DNA of 64,000 bases from Nocardioides solisilvae (GCF_003194625.1 NZ_QHKX01000004.1:248001-312000); one strand, 5' to 3'. Numbered from the stretch's first letter, positions 1 through 13,163 are shown. The notes: generated by a model not told the origin, from the letters alone. Program-made: numbers and translations.

Positions 1-1
1 G

Positions 2-1066
2 ACGTACGTCGGCTTCGACCTGCTCAACCGCGCCTGGCGGTCGGCGGGCCACCCGGTCACCTACGTCCAGAACGTCACCGACGTCGACGACCCGCTCCTC
101 GAGCGGGCCGACAAGGTCAAGGTCGACTGGCGGGCCCTCGCCGAGCGCGAGACCGAGCTGTTCCGCCACGACATGGAGGCGCTGCGGGTGCTGCCGCCGG
201 CGCACTACGTGGGCGCGGTCGAGTCGATCCCCGCGGTGATCGACTACATCGAGCGGCTCCGGCGGGCCGGCACGGTCTACCAGGTCGACGACGACCTCTA
301 CTTCTCCGTGACCTCCGACCCGGCCTTCGGCGCCGTGTCGAGGCTGGAGCGCGACGAGATGGTCCGGCTCTTCGCGGAGCGGGGCGGCGACCCCGAGCGC
401 CCGGGCAAGAAGGACCCCCTCGACTGCGTGGTCTGGCTCGCTCAGCGGCCCGGCGAGCCCGCCTGGGAGAGCCCGTTCGGGCCCGGACGTCCCGGCTGGC
501 ACATCGAGTGCACCGCCATCGCGCAGGGCCACCTCGGGGAGCAGTTCGACGTGCAGGGCGGCGGGTCCGACCTCGTCTTCCCGCACCACGAGATGAGCGC
601 CGGCCACGCCCACCTGGCGACCGGCGCGCCGTTCGCCCAGGTCTACGCCCACGCCGGCATGGTCGCCTACGACGGCGAGAAGATGTCGAAGTCGCGGGGC
701 AACCTGGTCTTCGTCTCCCACCTGCGGCACAGCGACGTCGACCCGATGGCGATCCGGCTGGTGCTGCTGCGCCACCACTACCGCAGCGACTGGGAGTGGA
801 CCGACGCCGAGCTGTGGGACGCCGTGGACACCCTGGCCCGCTGGCGGCGGGCGCTGGCGCTCGGCGCGGGCGCCCCGGCCCTGCCGGTCGTCGAGGGCGT
901 CCTCGCCGCCCTCGCCCGGGACCTCGACGCCCCGACGGCCGTGCGGCTCGTCGACGAGTGGGTCGCGGCCACCCTGGGGACGGCGGGGCTCGCGGACACC
1001 TCCGACGACTCCGCGGCGGCCACGGTGCACCAGCTGCTCGACGCCGCGCTCGGCCTCTCGCTCTGA
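2..1066 (+). CDS. mshC: Cysteine:glucosaminyl-inositol ligase, 5' truncated by window edge
   Basis: The enzyme joins L-cysteine to GlcN-Ins with ATP, the third step of mycothiol synthesis in the cytoplasm. The frame is open from base 2, so the gene starts before the window; 354 residues are visible and roughly 60 are missing, including the HIGH-like ATP-binding motif. Visible signatures are the [12 protein letters not shown] segment, the zinc/cysteine-site block WHIECTA followed by a [12 protein letters not shown] stretch, and the class I synthetase loop KMSKS near visible residue 227. The short C-terminus without an anticodon-binding domain separates MshC from cysteinyl-tRNA synthetase. It converges on a PAC2 gene, a common actinobacterial pairing. 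Confidence 0.95.
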   Translation, partial: TYVGFDLLNRAWRSAGHPVTYVQNVTDVDDPLLERADKVKVDWRALAERETELFRHDMEALRVLPPAHYVGAVESIPAVIDYIERLRRAGTVYQVDDDLYFSVTSDPAFGAVSRLERDEMVRLFAERGGDPERPGKKDPLDCVVWLAQRPGEPAWESPFGPGRPGWHIECTAIAQGHLGEQFDVQGGGSDLVFPHHEMSAGHAHLATGAPFAQVYAHAGMVAYDGEKMSKSRGNLVFVSHLRHSDVDPMAIRLVLLRHHYRSDWEWTDAELWDAVDTLARWRRALALGAGAPALPVVEGVLAALARDLDAPTAVRLVDEWVAATLGTAGLADTSDDSAAATVHQLLDAALGLSL

Positions 1067-1096
1067 CCGTGCTCGTGCCCCCCGGGGCCGCGTCGG

Positions 1097-1945
1097 TCAG
1101 CCCGTGTCGTCGCGCCGCTTGAGGTAGCGCTCGAACTCGCGCGCGATCGCCTCGCCGGAGGCCTCGGGGAGGTCCGTGGTGTCCCGCGTCTCCTCGAGCG
1201 CCCGCACGTAGTCGGCGATGTCCTCGTCCTCCTCGGCGAGCTCGTCGACGCCGCGCTCCCAGGCGCGGGCGTCCTCGGGGAGGTCGCCGAGCGGGATCCT
1301 GGTCTCGAGCAGCTCCTCGAGCTGGCCGACCAGCGCCAGCGTCGCCTTGGGGCACGGCGGCTGGGCGACGTAGTGCGGGACCGCGGCCCAGTAGGAGACC
1401 GAGGGGATGTCGAGGCGGGCGCAGGCGTCCTGGAAGACGCCGACGATCCCCGTGGGCCCCTCGTAGGTCGACTGCTCGAGCCGCAGCCGGTCCACCAGCT
1501 CCGGCTCCGTCGCCGTCCCGGTGACGGGGATCGGCCGCGTGTGGGGGGTGTCGGCCAGCAGCGCGCCCAGGGTGACCACGAGCTGGCCCCCCAGGTCGTC
1601 GCACGCGGCCAGCAGCTCGGCGCAGAACTGGCGCCAGCGCATGTTGGGCTCGATCCCGTGGACCAGGATCACGTCGCGCTCCAGGTCGGGCGGCGACGCG
1701 ACCGCGATGCGGGTGGTCGGCCAGGTCAGCTGCCGCATCCCCTGGTCGTCGGTGCCGACGACCGGGCGGTTGACCTGGAAGTCGTAGAAGTCCTCCGGAT
1801 CGATCGCGCCGACGACGGTGGCGTCCCAGGCCTCGATGAGGTGGGCCACGACGGCGGAGGCGGCCTCGCCGGCGTCGTTCCACCCCTCGAAGGCGGCGAT
1901 CACCACGGGGTCGACCAGGTCGGTCAGGGTGTCGATCTCGATCAC
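1097..1945 (-). CDS. PAC2 family protein (proteasome assembly chaperone-like)
   Basis: A 282-residue PAC2-family protein with the typical opening PVVIAAFEGWNDAGEAAS and the HGIEPNMRWRQF block in the first half. PAC2 proteins resemble archaeal and eukaryotic proteasome assembly chaperones; the bacterial role is unknown. The C-terminus is acidic and helical (AEEDEDIADYVRALEET). I chose the GTG at 1945 because a TAGGCT -10 hexamer ends 7 nt upstream, which fits a leaderless mRNA; an in-frame upstream start at 1978 would place that promoter inside the gene. It converges with mshC across 30 bp. A link to the proteasome locus 15 kb away is only suggestive. Confidence 0.85.
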   Translation of the reverse strand: MIEIDTLTDLVDPVVIAAFEGWNDAGEAASAVVAHLIEAWDATVVGAIDPEDFYDFQVNRPVVGTDDQGMRQLTWPTTRIAVASPPDLERDVILVHGIEPNMRWRQFCAELLAACDDLGGQLVVTLGALLADTPHTRPIPVTGTATEPELVDRLRLEQSTYEGPTGIVGVFQDACARLDIPSVSYWAAVPHYVAQPPCPKATLALVGQLEELLETRIPLGDLPEDARAWERGVDELAEEDEDIADYVRALEETRDTTDLPEASGEAIAREFERYLKRRDDTG

Positions 1946-1952
1946 GCGCTCC

Positions 1953-1958
1953 AGCCTA
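1953..1958 (-). promoter_or_regulatory. -10 hexamer (TAGGCT) of PAC2 gene
   Basis: TAGGCT on the minus strand, 7 nt before the GTG start at 1945, so transcription would begin at or next to the start codon. Confidence 0.5.
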
Positions 1959-2080
1959 GGCGGTCCCGCTGATTTCACCCGTCCTGACGAGAGGTGTCAC
2001 GATGCGGAACACCTGTCCGGCCACCGGACCGCGCCGTAGTGTGGATCGACCGACCGGCACCGCCAGCCTCGAGGAGAACC

Positions 2081-5824
<3,744 letters not shown>

Positions 5825-5885
5825 GCTCGGCGACGGAGCCCGGCGACGGAGCCCGCCCGGGCCCCGGCCCCCTGTCGGCGGCGGG
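5825..5885. repeat. Tandem 13-nt repeat in convergent spacer
   Basis: The 61-bp spacer after metH holds two adjacent copies of GGCGACGGAGCCC followed by a GC-rich tract. No clear terminator hairpin is visible. Confidence 0.4.
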
Positions 5886-6527
5886 TCACCTGGTCCAGAC
5901 CGGCGCGACCGTCCTGCGGTAGCCACGTCCGAAGATCCCGACCAGCACCGCCCGGACCGGCTTCGGGACCGTCCGGTCGAGAGCGGCGCGCTGCTGCGGC
6001 GTGGCGCCGTCGAGCAGCCAGGCGAGGAAGCGGCCGCTCCAGGCGGCGCTGCCCTGCCTGCGGAACTCCTGCGTCATCCCGACGATCGCCGGGTGGTCGT
6101 GGTGGGCGAGGTAGACGGGTTCGATCTCCGCCTCCTCGTGGTCGAGGTGGGTCGTCGTGACCTCCCGCAGCCGCACCACCGCGGCCTGCGCCCGCGTGGC
6201 CGTGGCCATGTCGGGCGTGCGCACGAGGACGGCCAGCGCCTCGTCGGCCGCCGCCAGGGCACTGGCCATCGCGTCGTGCTCCTCGTCCATCGTGGCGAGC
6301 AGGTCACGGCTCACCCCCACCCGCTCGAGCGCCGGCCACGCGATCTCGTGCTCGCCCGTGTGGTGGTCGTGCAGCTGCTCGCGGAAGTTCGTCCAGGCCG
6401 TCCGCAGCTCCGCCGCGCGCGGCCGGTCACCCACGCGGAAGGAGTCGAGCGCCTCGACGAACCTGTCGAGGTCCCGGCGCACGGCGCCGTGGATGACCGC
6501 GTTCGTGCTCATCGTGGCTGCGTCCAT
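5886..6527 (-). CDS. Hemerythrin-like (HHE) cation-binding protein
   Basis: A 213-residue cytoplasmic protein with the metal-ligand pattern of the HHE/hemerythrin family. The pattern is HDHHTGEHEIAW near residue 65, MDEEHDAM near 95, and THLDHEEAEIEPVY near 135. These would form a four-helix bundle holding a di-iron centre that binds oxygen or senses redox state. The basic C-terminal tail (GIFGRGYRRTVAPVWTR) is beyond the core domain. I chose the ATG at 6527; another ATG sits at 6512 and neither has a strong ribosome site. The frame stays open far upstream but loses homology there. It is divergent from the HAD gene. Confidence 0.85.
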   Translation of the reverse strand: MDAATMSTNAVIHGAVRRDLDRFVEALDSFRVGDRPRAAELRTAWTNFREQLHDHHTGEHEIAWPALERVGVSRDLLATMDEEHDAMASALAAADEALAVLVRTPDMATATRAQAAVVRLREVTTTHLDHEEAEIEPVYLAHHDHPAIVGMTQEFRRQGSAAWSGRFLAWLLDGATPQQRAALDRTVPKPVRAVLVGIFGRGYRRTVAPVWTR

Positions 6528-6564
6528 GCCGTCGACTGCAAGGACCTCGCAGGACGTTGGGGAT

Positions 6565-6579
6565 CCCCCGGATCGGGGG
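6565..6579. repeat. Inverted repeat in divergent hemerythrin/HAD spacer
   Basis: CCCCCG and CGGGGG arms separated by GAT, 50 nt upstream of the HAD start. It could be an operator or a hairpin; nothing else in the 102-bp spacer is recognisable. Confidence 0.3.
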
Positions 6580-6629
6580 TCTGCCGACCCACCCGGGCCT
6601 CGTGCACGCCCTCGTGGAACCATCCTCCC

Positions 6630-7307
6630 GTGACCCTTGCGGCAGTACTGATGGACATGGACGGCACGCTGGTCGACACCGAGCCGTACTGGATCGCGAC
6701 CGAGTTCGAGCTCGCCGAGCGGCACGGGGGGACCTGGTCGCAGGAGCACGCCCTCAACCTCGTCGGCAACGACCTGCTGGAGTCGGGGCGCTACATCCGC
6801 GAGCACATGGGCATCGACCTCGAGCCCGCGGAGATCGTCGAGGAGCTGCTCGACGGCGTGGTCGCCCGGGTCGAGCACGAGGTGCCCTGGCGCCCCGGGG
6901 CGCGCGAGCTGCTGCTCGAGCTCTCCGAGGCCGGGGTGCCCTGCGCGCTGGTCACGATGTCCTACCGGAGGTTCGTCGACCCCGTGCTGAGGCGGCTCCC
7001 GCGCGACACCTTCGCGGCCGTCGTCACGGGCGACGTCGTCACCCAGGGGAAGCCGCACCCGGAGCCCTACCGACGGGCCGCCGCCGACCTCGGGGTCGCG
7101 CCGGGGGAGTGCCTCGCCATCGAGGACTCCAACACCGGGGCCCGGTCGGCGGTCGCCGCCGGGTGCCCCGTCCTGTGCGTCCCCCACCACGTCCCGGTCC
7201 TCGCGGGACCCGGTCGGGTCTTCGCCGACTCACTGGTCGATATCGGTTTGGAAACGTTGCGCGAGCTGCGTGTTTCAGCGCGTGACGGCATGCGGCCTCC
7301 TGAGTAA
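6630..7307 (+). CDS. HAD-superfamily hydrolase, beta-phosphoglucomutase-like
   Basis: A 225-residue HAD phosphatase with all four motifs. Motif I is DMDGTLVDTE near residue 9, motif II a Thr/Ser in VTMS, motif III the lysine in QGKPHPEPY, and motif IV IEDSNTG. A helical cap lies between motifs I and II, as in the phosphoglycolate phosphatase/beta-phosphoglucomutase group. The substrate cannot be read from the sequence. The GTG at 6630 is used because it places motif I at the usual distance from the N-terminus. The stop codon overlaps the TAATGT hexamer proposed as the promoter of the following transporter operon. Confidence 0.85.
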   Translation: MTLAAVLMDMDGTLVDTEPYWIATEFELAERHGGTWSQEHALNLVGNDLLESGRYIREHMGIDLEPAEIVEELLDGVVARVEHEVPWRPGARELLLELSEAGVPCALVTMSYRRFVDPVLRRLPRDTFAAVVTGDVVTQGKPHPEPYRRAAADLGVAPGECLAIEDSNTGARSAVAAGCPVLCVPHHVPVLAGPGRVFADSLVDIGLETLRELRVSARDGMRPPE

Positions 7308-7310
7308 TGT
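7305..7310 (+). promoter_or_regulatory. Possible -10 hexamer (TAATGT) of peptide transporter operon
   Basis: TAATGT overlaps the HAD stop codon. Transcription from it would start around 7317, just before a 20-bp palindrome. Confidence 0.35.
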
Positions 7311-7319
7311 CGCGGGTCT

Positions 7320-7339
7320 GTCCGGCCGCTCGGCCGGAC
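7320..7339. promoter_or_regulatory. 20-bp palindrome ahead of peptide transporter operon
   Basis: GTCCGGCCG and CGGCCGGAC arms (9 bp each, perfect) around a CT centre, 28 nt before the binding-protein start. The tight centre suits a dimeric repressor site more than an RNA hairpin. It could also act as a terminator for the HAD gene. Confidence 0.4.
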
Positions 7340-7367
7340 GCGACTTGCGAAGGGTGATGAGTTGCAG

Positions 7368-9017
7368 ATGAGATCCAAGGGACGGATGCGCCTGGCCACT
7401 GCCGGGCTGGCGGCGGCAGCCCTGGTGCTGGCCGGCTGCGCCGAGAGCGAGCGGTCCGACGACGGTGAGGGCAACGAGGGCGCCGGCGGCGGCACGTTCG
7501 TCTTCGCGGGAGCGGCCGAGCCCGAGCTCCTCGACCCGGCCTTCGCCTCCGACGGCGAGACCTTCCGCGTGGCGCGACAGATCTTCGAGGGCCTGGTGGG
7601 CACCGAGCCCGGCACCCCCGACCCGGCCCCGCTGCTGGCCGAGAGCTGGGAGAACTCCGAGGACGGACTCGAGTACACCTTCCAGCTGCGCGAGGGCGTG
7701 AAGTTCCACGACGGCACCGACTTCGACGCCGAGGCCGTCTGCGCCAACTTCGACCGCTGGTACAACTTCCCCGAGTCGGTCCAGAGCGACGACTTCGCCT
7801 ACTACTACGGCAAGCTCTTCCGCGGCTTCGCGACCGGTGAGAAGAAGGGCAAGGGGATCTACGACGCCTGCGAGGCCTCCGGGGACCTCGAGGCCACGAT
7901 CAGGCTGAACGAGCCGTTCGCCGGCTTCATCGCCGCCCTGTCGCTGCCCGCGCTGTCGATGCAGAGCCCCACCGCCCTGGAGAAGTACCAGGACGACGCT
8001 GCTCCCAACGTCAACACCACGGAGTACTCCACGGCCCACCCGACGGGCACCGGCCCCTTCGTCTTCGACTCCTGGGACCGCGGCAACCGCGTGACCCTCA
8101 AGCGCAACGACGACTACTGGGGCGAGGTCGCCAAGGTCGACACGGTGCAGGTCGTCGCGATCAGCGACCCCGCCGCCCGGGCCACCGCGGTCCAGAACGG
8201 CGACGTGGACGGTGCCGACCTGATCGGCCCGGCCGACATCCCGGGCCTCGAGGACGCCGGCATGCAGGTGATCCCGCGCGACCCCTTCACGGTGCTGTAC
8301 CTGGGCATGAACCAGAAGCAGAAGCCGTTCGACGACATCAAGGTCCGCCAGGCGATCGCGCACGCGATCGACAAGGAGGCCGTCGCGGCCGCCTCGCTGC
8401 CCGAGGGCACCGAGATCGCGACCCAGTTCATGCCGCAGAGCGTCAACGGCTGGAACGACGAGGTCACCGAGTACGAGTACGACCCCGACCGGGCCAAGCA
8501 GCTCCTCGAGGAGGCCGGCGTGGCCGGCACCACCGTCGAGTTCAACTACCCGACGGGCGTCTCGCGGCCCTACATGCCCGCACCCGAGGACACCTTCAAC
8601 GTGCTGCGCTCGCAGCTCGAGGCCGTCGGCCTGAAGGTCAAGCCGGTCGCGGACGTCTGGACGCCGGACTACCTCGACAAGGTCACCGGCAGCGCCGACC
8701 ACGGCCTGCACCTGCTGGGCTGGACGGGTGACTACAACGACTCCGACAACTTCGTCGGCGTCTTCTTCGGCGGCGAGACCGACGAGTTCGGGTTCACCAA
8801 CCAGGAGCTCTTCGACAAGCTGACCGAGGCGCGCGGCGTCCCGACCCTCGAGGAGCAGACCCCGCTCTACGAGGAGATCAACGCCGACGTGATGGAGTTC
8901 CTGCCGGCCGTCCCCCTGGCCCACCCGGCGCCCTCGCTGGCGTTCGGTGCGGACGTGGAGGGCTACCAGCAGAGCCCCGTGAACGACGAGGTCTGGAACC
9001 AGGTGACGGTCGGCTGA
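7368..9017 (+). CDS. Peptide ABC transporter substrate-binding lipoprotein (SBP family 5)
   Basis: Membrane-anchored receptor of a dipeptide/oligopeptide importer. A lipoprotein signal peptide ends in LVLAGC with the lipid-modified Cys at residue 24. The mature 526 residues have the family 5 layout, including PELLDPAFAS, the REGVKFHDGTDF motif near residue 110, GTGPFVF, and VRQAIAHAIDKE. I start at ATG 7368, 11 nt after AAGGGTG; a TTG at 7362 is the alternative. It is the first gene of a five-gene operon with two permeases and two ATPases, so import of peptides or a similar oligomer is likely. The real substrate is not visible. Confidence 0.92.
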   Translation: MRSKGRMRLATAGLAAAALVLAGCAESERSDDGEGNEGAGGGTFVFAGAAEPELLDPAFASDGETFRVARQIFEGLVGTEPGTPDPAPLLAESWENSEDGLEYTFQLREGVKFHDGTDFDAEAVCANFDRWYNFPESVQSDDFAYYYGKLFRGFATGEKKGKGIYDACEASGDLEATIRLNEPFAGFIAALSLPALSMQSPTALEKYQDDAAPNVNTTEYSTAHPTGTGPFVFDSWDRGNRVTLKRNDDYWGEVAKVDTVQVVAISDPAARATAVQNGDVDGADLIGPADIPGLEDAGMQVIPRDPFTVLYLGMNQKQKPFDDIKVRQAIAHAIDKEAVAAASLPEGTEIATQFMPQSVNGWNDEVTEYEYDPDRAKQLLEEAGVAGTTVEFNYPTGVSRPYMPAPEDTFNVLRSQLEAVGLKVKPVADVWTPDYLDKVTGSADHGLHLLGWTGDYNDSDNFVGVFFGGETDEFGFTNQELFDKLTEARGVPTLEEQTPLYEEINADVMEFLPAVPLAHPAPSLAFGADVEGYQQSPVNDEVWNQVTVG

Positions 9018-9070
9018 CCGTCCCCTCCGACCCCTACCTCTTCCCCGTCCGCGGGGTGGAAGGCTGACTG

Positions 9071-10075
9071 ATGCTGCGCTTTGTCCTCCGGCGGCTGGCC
9101 CTCATGGTGCCGGTGCTCGTCGGACTCTCGATCCTGCTGTTCGCGTGGGTCCGGGCCCTGCCCGGTGACCCCGCGCGAGCGCTGCTCGGCCAACGAGCAA
9201 CGCCGGAGGGCATCGCGCGCGTCAACGAGCTGTACGGCTTCGAGGAGCCGCTGCTCCAGCAGTACCTGACCTACGTCAAGGCGTTGCTGACCGGAGACTT
9301 CGGCCGGTCGATCAAGACCGGCCAGCCGGTCGTGGAGAGCTTCATCGAGAAGTTCCCCGGCACCGTCGAGCTGGGCCTGACGGCCCTGCTCCTCGCCGTG
9401 GTGGTGGGCGTGCCGCTGGGCTACTACGCCGCGCGCCACCAGGGCCGGACCCTGGACACGTTCATCGTGTCGGGATCGCTGGTCGGGGTCGTGACGCCGG
9501 TGTTCTTCCTCGCCATCCTGCTCAAGCTCGTCTTCGCCGACTGGCTCGACGTGCTGCCGACCAGCCTGCGCCAGGACGCCCGGATGGACGCGACCCACAT
9601 CACCAACTTCTACGTGCTCGACGGGATCATGACGCAGGAGTGGGACGCCGCGTGGAACGCCGCCGTCCACCTCGTCCTGCCCGCGGTCGCGCTCGGCACC
9701 ATCCCGCTCGCGATCATCGTGCGGATCACCCGCGCCGCGGTCGCCGACGTCCTCAACGAGGACTACGTCCGCACGGCGGCCAGCAAGGGCCTGGCGTCCC
9801 AGGTCGTCTCGCGGCGGCACGTGCTGCGCAACGCCCTGCTCCCGGTGGTGACGACGATCGGCCTCCAGGCCGGGCTGCTCTTCTCCGGCGCCGTCCTCAC
9901 CGAGACCGTCTTCGCCTGGAACGGCATCGGGAAGTACCTCTTCGAGGCGATCGGCCAGCGCGACTACCCGGTCCTGCAGGGCTACATCCTCTTCATCGCC
10001 GTGATCTACGCGCTGATCAACCTCGCCGTGGACGTGGCCTACGGCGTCATCGACCCCCGGGTGCGTGTCCAGTGA
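9071..10075 (+). CDS. Peptide ABC transporter permease (DppB/OppB type)
   Basis: A 334-residue inner-membrane permease. It opens with the family's LRFVLRRLALMVPVLVGLSILLF first helix and keeps the LPGDPARALLG segment. Several hydrophobic segments follow, and the BPD_transp_1 coupling loop reads DYVRTAASKGLASQVVSRRHVLRNAL near residue 225, which docks on the ATPases. The end VAYGVIDPRVRV is typical of DppB. GAAGG precedes the start by 8 nt. The 53-bp gap from the binding protein gene holds a weak CCCCG/CGGGG hairpin that may lower downstream expression. It overlaps the next gene by GTGA. Confidence 0.92.
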   Translation: MLRFVLRRLALMVPVLVGLSILLFAWVRALPGDPARALLGQRATPEGIARVNELYGFEEPLLQQYLTYVKALLTGDFGRSIKTGQPVVESFIEKFPGTVELGLTALLLAVVVGVPLGYYAARHQGRTLDTFIVSGSLVGVVTPVFFLAILLKLVFADWLDVLPTSLRQDARMDATHITNFYVLDGIMTQEWDAAWNAAVHLVLPAVALGTIPLAIIVRITRAAVADVLNEDYVRTAASKGLASQVVSRRHVLRNALLPVVTTIGLQAGLLFSGAVLTETVFAWNGIGKYLFEAIGQRDYPVLQGYILFIAVIYALINLAVDVAYGVIDPRVRVQ

Positions 10076-11019
10076 CCATCCCCCTGCCTCCCGCCGAGCC
10101 GACCGGCGACCTCCTCGTCCCGCTCGACGACGAGCCCGGCGTCGGCTTGTGGCGTGCCGCCTGGCGCCGGCTGCGCCGCAACCCGACCGCCATCGTCGGC
10201 GCGGCGATCGTCGGGCTCTTCGTCCTCGTCGCGATCGCCGCCCCGCTCCTCACGCCGTACCAGCCGGGCACCGCCCAGTGGTCGGGGCAGGTCACGCCCT
10301 CGAGCGTCCCCGGGCCGAGCGACGCCCACTGGCTGGGCCTGGACCGGTTCGGCTCCGACCTCGCGACGCAGATGCTGTACGGCGCCCGCCAGTCGCTGCT
10401 GTACGGCATCGTCGCGACCGCGATCGGCCTCGTCCTCGGCACCGCCCTGGGCGTCCTGGCCGGCGGCGCTGCGTCGGTCGGGGGCCGGGTCGGGGGCTGG
10501 ATCGACAACCTGGTGATGCGGCTGGTCGACATCATGCTGTCGGTCCCGAGCCTGCTGCTCGCGGTGAGCATCGCGGCGGTCCTCGGCCAGAACCCGTACG
10601 CCGTGATGATCGCCATCGGCGTCGCCCAGGTGCCGATCTTCGCGCGCCTGCTGCGGGGCTCGATGCTGGCCCAGGGACGCTCCGACTACGTGCTCGCGGC
10701 CTCTGCGCTCGGGCTGCGCCGCCGGCGCATCGTGATGGGCCACGTGCTCCCCAACTCCCTCGGCCCGACGATCGTCCAGGCGACCCTCAACCTCGCCACG
10801 GCGATCATCGAGGTCGCCGCGCTCTCGTTCCTCGGCCTCGGCCAGCCCGACCCCGCCGTCGCGGAGTGGGGCCGGATGCTCGTGGCTGCCCAGGACAGGT
10901 TCCAGGTGGCGCCGCTGCTGGCCATCCTGCCCGGAGCCGCCATCGCGATCACGGCGCTGGGCTTCACCCTCTTCGGCGAGGCGCTCCGTGAGGCCCTCGA
11001 CCCCAGGAGCCGTCGATGA
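10072..11019 (+). CDS. Peptide ABC transporter permease (DppC/OppC type)
   Basis: Second permease of the importer, 315 residues. It has the N-terminal cytoplasmic region plus first helix ([18 protein letters not shown]), then the Opp[26 protein letters not shown] block. The coupling loop [23 protein letters not shown] and the ending [12 protein letters not shown] are standard for DppC. The GTG at 10072 overlaps the DppB stop codon (GTGA), indicating translational coupling; an open frame extends upstream but only as a shadow of dppB. The protein forms a heterodimeric channel with the preceding permease. Confidence 0.92.
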   Translation: MTIPLPPAEPTGDLLVPLDDEPGVGLWRAAWRRLRRNPTAIVGAAIVGLFVLVAIAAPLLTPYQPGTAQWSGQVTPSSVPGPSDAHWLGLDRFGSDLATQMLYGARQSLLYGIVATAIGLVLGTALGVLAGGAASVGGRVGGWIDNLVMRLVDIMLSVPSLLLAVSIAAVLGQNPYAVMIAIGVAQVPIFARLLRGSMLAQGRSDYVLAASALGLRRRRIVMGHVLPNSLGPTIVQATLNLATAIIEVAALSFLGLGQPDPAVAEWGRMLVAAQDRFQVAPLLAILPGAAIAITALGFTLFGEALREALDPRSRR

Positions 11020-12089
11020 CCACGACCACCACGCCCCGTCCCGCGGGCGCCCGTCGGGCCGCGGGTGACCAGCCGCTGCTGCAGGTGCGCAACCTCAGCG
11101 TCGAGTTCGGCCTCAAGGGCCAGAAGCGCGTCCGCGCCGTCGACGAGGTCTCCTTCGACATCCACGCCGGCGAGCACGTCGGCCTCGTGGGCGAGTCGGG
11201 CAGCGGCAAGTCGGTGACCTCGCTGGCGGTGATGGGCCTGCTGCCCAGCCGCGGCGTCCACGTGAGCGGCGAGGTGCTCTACCGCGGGCAGAACCTGCTG
11301 GAGCAGTCGCCCAAGCAGCTGTCGCGGCTGCGCGGCCGCGAGATCGCCATGGTCTTCCAGGACCCGATGACCTCCCTCAACCCCGTGATCCCGGTCGGCC
11401 TGCAGCTGACCGAGGTGATCCGCCGGCACCAGGACGTGAGCCGCAAGGCGGCCCAGAGGCGGGCCGTCGAGCTGCTGGACCAGGTCGGCATCCCCGACCC
11501 CGCCCGCCGCGTGGGGGAGTACCCCCACCAGCTCTCCGGCGGGATGCGGCAGCGCGTCCTCATCGCCATCGCCCTGGCCTGCGGACCCAAGCTGCTCATC
11601 GCCGACGAACCGACCACGGCGCTCGACGTGACCATCCAGGCCCAGGTCCTGGAGGTCCTCAAGGAGCTCGTGGCCGAGACCGACGCCGCGCTGCTGATGA
11701 TCACGCACGACCTCGGCGTCGTGGCCGGCCTCTGCGACCAGGTCAACGTCATGTACTCCGGCCGGATCGTGGAGTCGGCCGAGCGCGGACCGCTCTTCGC
11801 GACCCCGCGCCACCCGTACACCGGCGGACTGCTGGACAGCATCCCGCGCCTGGACTCCCCGCGCGGCTCGCGGCTGACGCCGATCCCGGGCTCGCCCACG
11901 CAGACGATCCCGTGGTCCGAGGGGTGTGCCTTCGCGCCGCGGTGCCAGAACCGGGTCGAGCGCTGCACGGCCGAGCCGCCCGCGCTGCTCGCGGGCGAGG
12001 ACCGGCTCCTGCGCTGCTACAACCCCCTGTCCTCGACCGGGCCGTCCTCGACCGGGCCGTCCACGACCGCCGAGGAGGCGACCCCATGA
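11016..12089 (+). CDS. Peptide ABC transporter ATP-binding protein (DppD type)
   Basis: ATPase subunit, 357 residues, start overlapping the DppC stop (ATGA). It has the Walker A motif GESGSGKS, the Q-loop [11 protein letters not shown], the signature LSGGMRQR, Walker [13 protein letters not shown] and the H-loop ITHDLGVV. The C-terminal oligopeptide-transporter extension carries cysteines ([15 protein letters not shown] and later LLRCYNP) seen in this subfamily, some members of which bind an Fe-S cluster there. The last 15 codons contain a 15-nt tandem repeat encoding Ser/Thr-Gly-Pro units, which looks like a recent expansion of the tail. Confidence 0.92.
   Translation: MTTTTTPRPAGARRAAGDQPLLQVRNLSVEFGLKGQKRVRAVDEVSFDIHAGEHVGLVGESGSGKSVTSLAVMGLLPSRGVHVSGEVLYRGQNLLEQSPKQLSRLRGREIAMVFQDPMTSLNPVIPVGLQLTEVIRRHQDVSRKAAQRRAVELLDQVGIPDPARRVGEYPHQLSGGMRQRVLIAIALACGPKLLIADEPTTALDVTIQAQVLEVLKELVAETDAALLMITHDLGVVAGLCDQVNVMYSGRIVESAERGPLFATPRHPYTGGLLDSIPRLDSPRGSRLTPIPGSPTQTIPWSEGCAFAPRCQNRVERCTAEPPALLAGEDRLLRCYNPLSSTGPSSTGPSTTAEEATP
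12032..12064 (+). repeat. 15-nt tandem repeat at 3' end of DppD gene
   Basis: About two and a quarter copies of a unit centred on TCCTCGACCGGGCCG encode a Ser-Thr-Gly-Pro-Ser tail. It is in frame, so length changes would be tolerated. Confidence 0.6.
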
Positions 12090-13126
12090 CCGAGCCGCTG
12101 CTCCGTGTGGAGGGGCTCAAGGTCCACTTCCCGATCCGCGACGGGCTGCTCCTCAACCGCCAGGTCGGTGCGGTGAAGGCCGTCGACGGGGTCGACCTCG
12201 AGATCGGCGCCGGTCGCACGCTGGGGCTCGTCGGGGAGTCGGGGTGCGGCAAGTCGACCCTCGGGCGCGCGGTCCTCCGCCTCGCCCCGGTCACCGAGGG
12301 CAGGGTGGACTTCGACGGCACCGACGTGGCCTCGCTCAAGGGCGAGGAGCTGCGGCGGATGCGCCAGGACATGCAGATGGTCTTCCAGGACCCCCTGGCG
12401 AGCCTCAACCCGAGGCAGTCAGTCGAGACCATCCTCACCGAGCCGCTCCGGGCCCACGGGATCGCGTTCGACCGGCGCACCCGCGTCCGCGAGCTGCTCG
12501 AGCAGGTCGGGCTGCCGGCCAGCGCCGCACGCAAGTACCCGCACGAGTTCTCCGGCGGACAGCGACAGCGCATCGGGATCGCCCGGGCGGTCGCGCTCGA
12601 GCCGCGCCTGGTGATCGCCGACGAGCCGGTCTCGGCGCTCGACGTCTCCATCCAGGCCCAGGTGCTCAACCTGCTGGAGGACCTCCAGGAGCAGCTCGGG
12701 CTGACCTACCTCGTCATCGCCCACGACCTCGCCGTGGTGCGGCACGTCTCCGACGAGGTGGCCGTCATGTACCTCGGGGGGATCGTCGAGCAGGCGTCCT
12801 CCGACGACCTCTACCGGAACCCGCTGCACCCCTACACCAAGGCGCTGATGTCGGCGGTCCCCGTCCCCGACCCGCACGTCGAGGCCACGCGGGAACGGAT
12901 CCTGCTCCAGGGGGACCTGCCGTCCCCGGCGGACCCCCCGACCGGCTGCCGCTTCCACACCAGGTGTCCGTTCCGCCAGGAGACCCGCTGCGACACCGAG
13001 CGCCCGCTGCTGCGCGTGGTCGAGGGCTCGGAGGCCGGCCACCGCGTGGCGTGCCACTACGCAGAGGAGATCGCCTCGGGGCGGATCACCCCCCGCGAGG
13101 TGACCCCCGAGGAGGCGGCCTCCTGA
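12086..13126 (+). CDS. Peptide ABC transporter ATP-binding protein (DppF type)
   Basis: Last gene of the importer operon, 346 residues, start overlapping DppD's stop (ATGA). Motifs are Walker A GESGCGKST, Q-loop VFQDPLASLNP, signature FSGGQRQR, Walker B LVIADEPVSALD and H-loop IAHDLAVV. The C-terminal TGCRFHTRCPFRQETRC extension matches the family. It pairs with the preceding ATPase to drive transport. A strong hairpin after its stop probably ends transcription of this operon and of the convergent nuclease gene. Confidence 0.93.
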   Translation: MTEPLLRVEGLKVHFPIRDGLLLNRQVGAVKAVDGVDLEIGAGRTLGLVGESGCGKSTLGRAVLRLAPVTEGRVDFDGTDVASLKGEELRRMRQDMQMVFQDPLASLNPRQSVETILTEPLRAHGIAFDRRTRVRELLEQVGLPASAARKYPHEFSGGQRQRIGIARAVALEPRLVIADEPVSALDVSIQAQVLNLLEDLQEQLGLTYLVIAHDLAVVRHVSDEVAVMYLGGIVEQASSDDLYRNPLHPYTKALMSAVPVPDPHVEATRERILLQGDLPSPADPPTGCRFHTRCPFRQETRCDTERPLLRVVEGSEAGHRVACHYAEEIASGRITPREVTPEEAAS

Positions 13127-13140
13127 GGCTCCTCCGGCTG

Positions 13141-13157
13141 CGGCACCTCGGGTGCCG
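13141..13157. terminator. Bidirectional terminator-like hairpin
   Basis: CGGCACC and GGTGCCG arms, 7 bp perfect, around TCG, lying in the 37-bp spacer between the convergent importer operon and RecB-like gene. No U-tract follows on either strand. Confidence 0.5.
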
Positions 13158-13163
13158 ACGTCG

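Noticed and set aside
1979-2080. Cobalamin or SAM riboswitch before metH
   Set aside because: Only about 100 bp are available and I see no B12-box or SAM aptamer core. A covariance-model search would settle this.
5886-7190. Long open frame extending the hemerythrin-like protein by 220 residues
   Set aside because: The extension is antisense to the HAD gene and lacks the expected composition; the domain starts near 6527.
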